Part shown: one piece after another, positions 6,073 to 9,394 of the stretch
How positions within the stretch are numbered: position 1 is the stretch's first letter
How the letters are laid out: each line of letters starts with the position of its first letter
Source: Candidatus Chloroheliales bacterium
GTDB lineage: Bacteria > Chloroflexota > Chloroflexia > QHBQ01
NCBI GenBank assembly: GCA_003243865.1
Contig: QHBQ01000480.1
Location: 1,926 to 11,319 of the forward strand
Length of the DNA stretch: 9,394 nt
Direction of reading: 5' to 3'
The notes under the pieces: generated by a model
Seen by the model: the letters and a program-made list of their open reading frames with translations, nothing else
Database searches by the model: none
What the model was told of the DNA's origin: nothing
Program-made: the position numbers and the translations under genes

Positions 6073-8411
6073 GCGCAATCGCCATCGTGCTGGTTCTCAG
6101 CTTCATCTCGACTCTCAATGCCGCTCAGGCCACCCCAACCATGCAAGCAGCACACTCGACTTCTAGCAGCAGGCCAGCGCAGCAACAAGCAGCCCTGCCC
6201 GCAAAACCAGACAAGGCGGAGACTGCTCAGACCGTTAGTGGTCTGAGCCAATCTACCAACCATGCCGCGCAACCCAACGCCTCCGGTGTCACCTATACTA
6301 TCGCTGTTTATATGGCTACACCCATCTCTGGTACCACCGACATCGGCAATCATTGCGACGATTGCACCACCCTTATAACCTTCCCTTTCCCGGTTACCTT
6401 CTACGGTGCGCCGCGTACCATCGCCTACGTTTCCTCCAACGGCAACCTGCAATTCAGCTCCAACAACTCAGCGTACACCAACACCTGTCTGCCCAACGTC
6501 GGTTTCAGCGATGCCATCTATCTCTACTGGGATGACCTGATTACCACCACCTTCTATCCCAGTGCGGGGATTTACACCGCCACCGTAGGCAGCGCCCCCA
6601 ACCGCCAGTACGTCATCGAGTGGCGGGCTTATCAGGCTCAAAGCGAACTTTTCACCGACGAGGAGATAATCTTCTCCGAAAGCTCCACCACCATCATGGT
6701 TGCATACGGTAACAATCCTGACCGAGGTATTAGCGCGACTGCTGGCGTGCAGGAGGGTGACGGTAGCGGCCTCAACTCTCACACCACACTTAGCTGCAAC
6801 AGCAACGGCCTAGAACCTACAATGGGTGTCTCCTATTTGCCCCAAGGTGGCCCCACCCCCACTCCAACCGCCAGCCCCACCCCGAACCCCTGCGCGGTGG
6901 GCTGGAGTGAGCAGGTGCCCTATCCCATCAATATCGACTCTCACGCAATAGCAGCGCAGGGGGGCAACCTCTACAGCTTCGGTGGGTATAGCGGCAGCAG
7001 CGTTGTGTCTAACACCTACAAGTATGATGGTAATATTTGGACCGCCCTTGCCCCCTTGCCCGGAGTTCGCTTTGCTGCCAGTGCGGTTAGCGATGGCGCT
7101 AATCTCTACATCCTCAACGGAGGTATCATTGGCGCTCGCACCGCCGTTCTCTACCGCTACAACGTCGCTGCCAACACCTATACCTTGCTCGCCAATCCCC
7201 TCGAAGCAACGGAGTTGCAGACGGCAGCATACCTGAACGGCAAGATTTATCGCATCGGAGGGTATGGCGCGGGAGGCGCGTTGAGCAGCGTCGAGGTGTA
7301 CGACATTGCCAGCAACATTTGGCTGACCGACACCAGCTACCCCACACCTACCTATGAAGCCACCGCAGTGACACTCGGCGGCTACATCTACGTCATGGGC
7401 GGAACTGATGGCAGCGGTAGCGCCACCGCTAAGACCTATCGCTTCAATCCCGCCACGCATAGCTGGGAGGACGGCGCAATATCCGATTTGCCTATCGCCC
7501 GCACTGGCGGAGTGGCTGGCGTCGTCAACGGGCAGATTGTGCTGGCTGGTGGCTATATGTCTGGTGGCCCCACTACCAGCAGCATCACCTGGGACCCGGC
7601 CACTAACTGGTCGAGCCTGCCCGACATGGTAGCTCCCCGCTACCATAGCGCAGGCGACACCCTCGGCAATGCGCTATTCGTAGTTGGTGGTGACGCTGGT
7701 TTTCGTTCACATAATGATAACCAACGCTACACCACCAACGGCTGCACCAGCCCCACCCCTCAACCCAGTAACACTCCCGGCGGGCCAACCAACACCCCCG
7801 CGCCAACCAACACGCCCGGTGGCCCGACTCCAACCGATTGCGCCAACCCATTCGTGGATGTGAGCGGCAACATCTTCTACCCTGCCATCCACTATCTCTA
7901 CTGCCGCGGCGTGGTCAACGGCACCGACCCCACCCACTACTCACCCGCTGGCACCTCCACGCGCGGACAGTTCGCCAAGGTGGTGGTGCTCGGCTTTGGC
8001 ACGCCGTTCTACACCCCTGGCACCCCTGACTTCACCGATGTGCCGCCCAACTACTTTGCCTATCTATACATTGAGAGCGGCTTCCATGCGGGCATCCTCA
8101 GCGGCTTCGACGCAGCCGGCTGCACCGCGCACGGCGCAACCTATCCTTGCTACCTACCCAACCTGCCGATTACTCGCGCCCAGCTAACCAAACTGGTGGT
8201 CAACGCCGCCCACTACCCGCCATTCACCCCCACTGGCGGCGGGCAGACCTTCAACGATGTGCCGAACACCAACATCTTCTACGTCAGCATCGAGACGGCG
8301 CACAACAAGGGTGTGATCAACGGCTACCCTGATGGCACCTTCAAGCCCAACAACAACATTCGCCGCGATGAGATGGCCCAAATCGTCTACAAGGGCGTGA
8401 CCACGCCATAG
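6039..8411 (+). CDS. Nidogen-like plus Kelch-propeller surface protein with C-terminal SLH triplet
   Basis: The GTG start at 6039 follows AGAAAGG (6023-6029). The 790-residue product has a Sec signal peptide almost the same as that of the gene at 4079 (likely cut after AQA at 31). Residues ~85-268 are a beta-sandwich that looks nidogen-like: IGNHCDDCTTLITFPFP, VSSNGNLQFSSNN, CLPNVGFSDAIYLYWDDL, QYVIEWRAY and a late SATAGVQEGDGSG. After a PTPTPTASPTPNP linker (~270-284), residues ~285-566 hold six Kelch-type blades, each with a strand before a Gly pair: NLYSFGGY, NLYILNGG, KIYRIGGYG, YIYVMGGT, QIVLAGGY, ALFVVGGD. A longer linker with NTPGGPT repeats (~568-599) leads to the SLH triplet (600-790). 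The protein should be exported and wall-bound, with two binding or structural heads; galactose-oxidase-like catalytic residues were not recognised, so I do not call an enzyme. Its last SLH domain (GYPDGTFKPN, RRDEMAQ) is closer to the family consensus than in the two other SLH-triplet genes. Confidence 0.9.
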   Translation: MNNRPVSRWLAGAIAIVLVLSFISTLNAAQATPTMQAAHSTSSSRPAQQQAALPAKPDKAETAQTVSGLSQSTNHAAQPNASGVTYTIAVYMATPISGTTDIGNHCDDCTTLITFPFPVTFYGAPRTIAYVSSNGNLQFSSNNSAYTNTCLPNVGFSDAIYLYWDDLITTTFYPSAGIYTATVGSAPNRQYVIEWRAYQAQSELFTDEEIIFSESSTTIMVAYGNNPDRGISATAGVQEGDGSGLNSHTTLSCNSNGLEPTMGVSYLPQGGPTPTPTASPTPNPCAVGWSEQVPYPINIDSHAIAAQGGNLYSFGGYSGSSVVSNTYKYDGNIWTALAPLPGVRFAASAVSDGANLYILNGGIIGARTAVLYRYNVAANTYTLLANPLEATELQTAAYLNGKIYRIGGYGAGGALSSVEVYDIASNIWLTDTSYPTPTYEATAVTLGGYIYVMGGTDGSGSATAKTYRFNPATHSWEDGAISDLPIARTGGVAGVVNGQIVLAGGYMSGGPTTSSITWDPATNWSSLPDMVAPRYHSAGDTLGNALFVVGGDAGFRSHNDNQRYTTNGCTSPTPQPSNTPGGPTNTPAPTNTPGGPTPTDCANPFVDVSGNIFYPAIHYLYCRGVVNGTDPTHYSPAGTSTRGQFAKVVVLGFGTPFYTPGTPDFTDVPPNYFAYLYIESGFHAGILSGFDAAGCTAHGATYPCYLPNLPITRAQLTKLVVNAAHYPPFTPTGGGQTFNDVPNTNIFYVSIETAHNKGVINGYPDGTFKPNNNIRRDEMAQIVYKGVTTP
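7836..8408 (+). repeat. SLH-triplet cassette, copy 3
   Basis: This is the same 191-residue block without length change. By eye it differs from copy 2 at about 33 residues, roughly twice the difference between copies 1 and 2. Changes cluster in the last SLH domain, which here keeps the consensus-like PDGTFKPN. Confidence 0.85.
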
Positions 8412-8431
8412 TCACGCGTGATGAGGCATGG

Positions 8432-8461
8432 GTAGGGGCGCACTGGCTGGTACGCCCCTAC
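8432..8461 (+). terminator. Hairpin GTAGGGGCG/CGCCCCTAC after the last array gene
   Basis: A 9-bp perfect stem (8432-8440 with 8453-8461) has a 12-base loop and starts 20 bases after the stop at 8411. It is followed by TGTTTATTG, a weak T-rich stretch, so it may terminate the array transcript. It belongs to the same GC-rich palindrome family as the gaps between the genes, and a repeat origin is equally possible. Confidence 0.5.
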
Positions 8462-8691
8462 TGTTTATTGCAGTTCTAAACGAGGGCTATTACATCTGGC
8501 AAATAAGCGCAGGCTGACTGGCCGCAATGGCAGCTGCCTGGTTCGGTTCTACCACCCCACTCTGTCGTGCCAGATCGGGTGCAGTTATCCGAGCCTGGCA
8601 GGGCGGTATTTGCAAGCAGGGTGAGCGCCACCCGCCGATGCACACCAAACCCAGCCTCACACTCCCGCTAATCTCTTAGCCCTCAGTATCA
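8462..8691. other. Intergenic region without convincing gene
   Basis: This gap lies between convergent genes. It contains the perfect palindrome GGCAGCTGCC (8529-8538) and an imperfect hairpin in which TGCCAG (8568-8573) pairs with CTGGCA (8595-8600) and TCGG (8575-8578) pairs with CCGA (8589-8592) inside it. A 55-codon minus-strand frame (8643-8476) is open but lacks a good ribosome binding site or a recognisable family. I see no tRNA, promoter or repeat shared with the array. Confidence 0.5.
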
Positions 8692-8994
8692 TCAGCCCTC
8701 GAGGTTGTAGAACTCGCGCCGCCCCGTCTCCACTAGCGCGGCGCTGCGGGCAAACCAGGCGGCGAAGTCGGGGTCGGCGAATCTCTCTTTGAGAGTGCGC
8801 TCCCACTCGCCCAGATTCGCCACCTCGCTCTCGATGACGACGGTGAAGAAGGGGCCGCTGGCATCGGTGAGGATGCGGGTAGCGAAGCCTTTGCCGCCTT
8901 TCGCCTCTGCCATCGTCCGTATCTCCTTGAACAGAGCGACCGTCGCGTTGCTCTGCCCCCACTTGACCTGAAAGATGTCCCTAACGATCAGCAT
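8692..8994 (-). CDS. Small protein, probable dimeric alpha/beta-barrel (NIPSNAP/ABM-like)
   Basis: The ATG at 8994 is preceded on the minus strand by AGAAAGGA (9009-9002), seven bases away. The 100-residue product has no signal peptide or membrane segment and should be cytoplasmic. Its order is beta (MLIVRDIFQVKWG), helix (SNATVALFKEIRTMAEAKGG), beta (FATRILTDASGPFFTVVIESEVANLGEWE), helix (WERTLKERFADPDFAAWFARSAAL), beta (VETGRREFYNLEG). This is the ferredoxin-like half-barrel plan of NIPSNAP and antibiotic-monooxygenase-like proteins, which usually dimerise. No catalytic residue can be assigned, so oxygenase activity is not claimed. A remnant of another minus-strand reading frame ends 52 bases upstream of this start, so the gene may have been the downstream member of an operon interrupted by the insertion element at the right edge. 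Family assignment is from the fold pattern only. Confidence 0.75.
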   Translation of the reverse strand: MLIVRDIFQVKWGQSNATVALFKEIRTMAEAKGGKGFATRILTDASGPFFTVVIESEVANLGEWERTLKERFADPDFAAWFARSAALVETGRREFYNLEG

Positions 8995-9001
8995 GGATGT
9001 T

Positions 9002-9009
9002 TCCTTTCT
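9002..9009 (-). promoter_or_regulatory. Ribosome binding site for the small minus-strand gene
   Basis: AGAAAGGA on the minus strand lies seven bases before the ATG at 8994 and supports that start. It resembles the AGAAAGG sites of the array genes. Confidence 0.7.
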
Positions 9010-9046
9010 GTGTGCTTGTAAAGCTGCTAACGATGGGTGTAGACCC

Positions 9047-9117
9047 CTACGTACCGGGGTAGCTCTTGGCCCCCAGCACGCCCTTGAGCGCGGAGATCTC
9101 GCCGGTGCCGTTGTTAG
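9047..9117 (-). pseudogene. C-terminal remnant of an interrupted gene
   Basis: Read on the minus strand, the bases next to the insertion-element end encode NNGTGEISALKGVLGAKSYPG and then T and a TAG stop at 9049-9047. The frame closes at a TAG inside the element's terminal hairpin, so no start is available except within element sequence. The peptide looks like a genuine protein tail (mixed helix, few rare codons) but I do not recognise its family. It sits in tandem with the gene at 8692, as would the last codons of an upstream operon partner. The likely explanation is disruption by the IS200/IS605-type insertion; that the short frame is chance remains possible. Confidence 0.45.
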
Positions 9118-9125
9118 TCAATAGA

Positions 9126-9146
9126 CCCCACGCCTAAAGGCGGGGG
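9126..9146 (-). repeat. Right-end hairpin of the IS200/IS605-type element
   Basis: On the plus strand CCCCACGCC (9126-9134) pairs with GGCGGGGG (9139-9146) around TAAA, with one bulged A. The tnpB stop codon (9136-9134) falls in this structure. Such subterminal hairpins are recognised by the TnpA transposase and also form the 3' part of the TnpB guide RNA in characterised elements. Confidence 0.75.
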
Positions 9147-9394
9147 CTTGTACCTAGAGCCCTTACGGGAACTGATACGATAGGCTGATTGACAGGCAGC
9201 CCGCCAGCGGCAGATGTACCACCACTGGCAAGGATGTACTTAGCGCGGATGTTGTAGCTGGCGTTCAAATCAGCATTTAGCTGATAGCCACACTGCTTAC
9301 AGTGAAACACACTTTGAGAGGTACGGTTGTTGCGATGCTGGAATGCACAGCGGCTGCAAGTTTGCGAGGTATGGCGCGGGTCAATCAATTCAAC
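9134..9394 (-). CDS. tnpB: TnpB (OrfB) RNA-guided nuclease, C-terminal fragment (5' end outside window)
   Basis: The minus-strand frame is open to the window edge and begins there with VELIDPRHTSQTCSRC; the TTG at 9388 is internal and not a start. The visible 86 residues carry the complete TnpB zinc ribbon: TSQTCSRC, then CKQCG, giving CxxC...CxxC. They also carry the last RuvC motif, ADLNASYNI, with the catalytic Asp in place. A variable tail of ~35 residues follows. In the family, TnpB is about 400 residues and cuts DNA using an RNA made from the 3' end of its own gene and the element's right end. The C-terminal motifs look intact, so the protein may be functional, but the first three quarters cannot be checked. 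The reading frame ends in the right-end hairpin, a usual arrangement. Confidence 0.9.
   Translation of the reverse strand, partial: VELIDPRHTSQTCSRCAFQHRNNRTSQSVFHCKQCGYQLNADLNASYNIRAKYILASGGTSAAGGLPVNQPIVSVPVRALGTSPRL

Larger units (their letters stand above)
9120..9394 (-). mobile_element. IS200/IS605-type element, right end (partial)
   Basis: The part in the window contains the end of tnpB and the terminal hairpin downstream of it. The element continues beyond the right edge, so the left end and any tnpA cannot be seen. Members of this group insert without target duplication and have hairpin ends instead of inverted repeats, which fits the absence of an inverted repeat here. The exact boundary is near the bases GTCAATAG (9117-9124) but cannot be fixed without an empty site. 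Confidence 0.75.

Noticed and set aside
6810..7646. Long minus-strand open frame of 278 codons opposite the Kelch region
   Set aside because: The plus frame has six regular Kelch blades; the antisense frame shows no motif or ribosome binding site and is explained by GC-rich codon use.
8530..8560. GGTTCGGTTCTACCACC as a tRNA T-arm
   Set aside because: The five-base arms do not pair and no acceptor or anticodon stem can be drawn around it.
8476..8643. 55-codon minus-strand frame containing GSCHCGQSAC
   Set aside because: The Cys cluster is suggestive, but there is no well-placed ribosome binding site, no recognised family, and the stop-to-stop length is within chance for this GC content.
8650..8700. 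Possible frameshifted signal-peptide remnant (MHTKPSLTLPLIS then LLALSIIS)
   Set aside because: It needs a frameshift after a stop, has no ribosome binding site, and the second part overlaps the end of the minus-strand gene at 8692.

Overview
The window reads as GC-rich bacterial DNA, most probably from a member of the Chloroflexota. Three things point that way. The SLH (S-layer homology) modules are cysteine-bearing and have a 'GYPCG...GPCG...YYLP...VTRAQ' style. Extracellular domains are joined by Pro/Thr linkers of the 'TNTPGGPTPT' type. The intergenic hairpins are built on GTAGGGGCG/CGCCCCTAC or GTGGGGCGC/GCGCCCCAC. The phylum is an inference from these signatures; no ribosomal or housekeeping gene is present to test it.

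Positions 1-8411 hold a co-directional (+) tandem array of six genes for exported surface proteins. They are: the C-terminal part of an FG-GAP/SLH protein (2-709); an SLH-anchored Gly/Ser-rich fibre-like protein (774-2123); two paralogous lipoproteins with tandem FxLYD-like domains (2181-3005 and 3092-3982); a complete seven-bladed FG-GAP propeller plus SLH protein (4079-5965); and a nidogen-like plus Kelch-propeller plus SLH protein (6039-8411). The five genes whose starts lie in the window appear to begin at GTG behind an AGAAAGG-type ribosome binding site. Only two signal peptides are used: a 'VKTRKM' type for the three genes from 774 to 3982, and a 'VNNRPVSRW' type for the two genes from 4079 to 8411. 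Three of the genes end in nearly the same 191-residue SLH block. The array therefore looks like a set of constant ends (export signal and wall anchor) around exchangeable middles.

Five of the six gaps that follow these genes contain a clear GC-rich hairpin and the sixth, at 735, a weak one. Three of them also carry a shared box, TAGATTAACAACAA. In each of those three the box follows a heptanucleotide repeat, GATTGTA in two gaps and AAAGGTT in the third. There are no obvious U-tract terminators inside the array, so one transcript covering several genes is possible. The hairpin at 8432-8461 could end it.

From about 8412 to 8691 there is a convergent gap with no convincing gene. The minus strand then carries a 100-residue protein that looks like a dimeric alpha/beta-barrel (NIPSNAP/ABM-like) at 8692-8994, a short C-terminal remnant of an unidentified gene (9047 to about 9117), and the right end of an IS200/IS605-type element with the C-terminus of its TnpB (9134-9394). 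The element seems to have landed in the gene whose tail survives at 9047.

No defence system, CRISPR array, rRNA or tRNA gene was found. The most unusual content is the modular array and its repeated spacer architecture.
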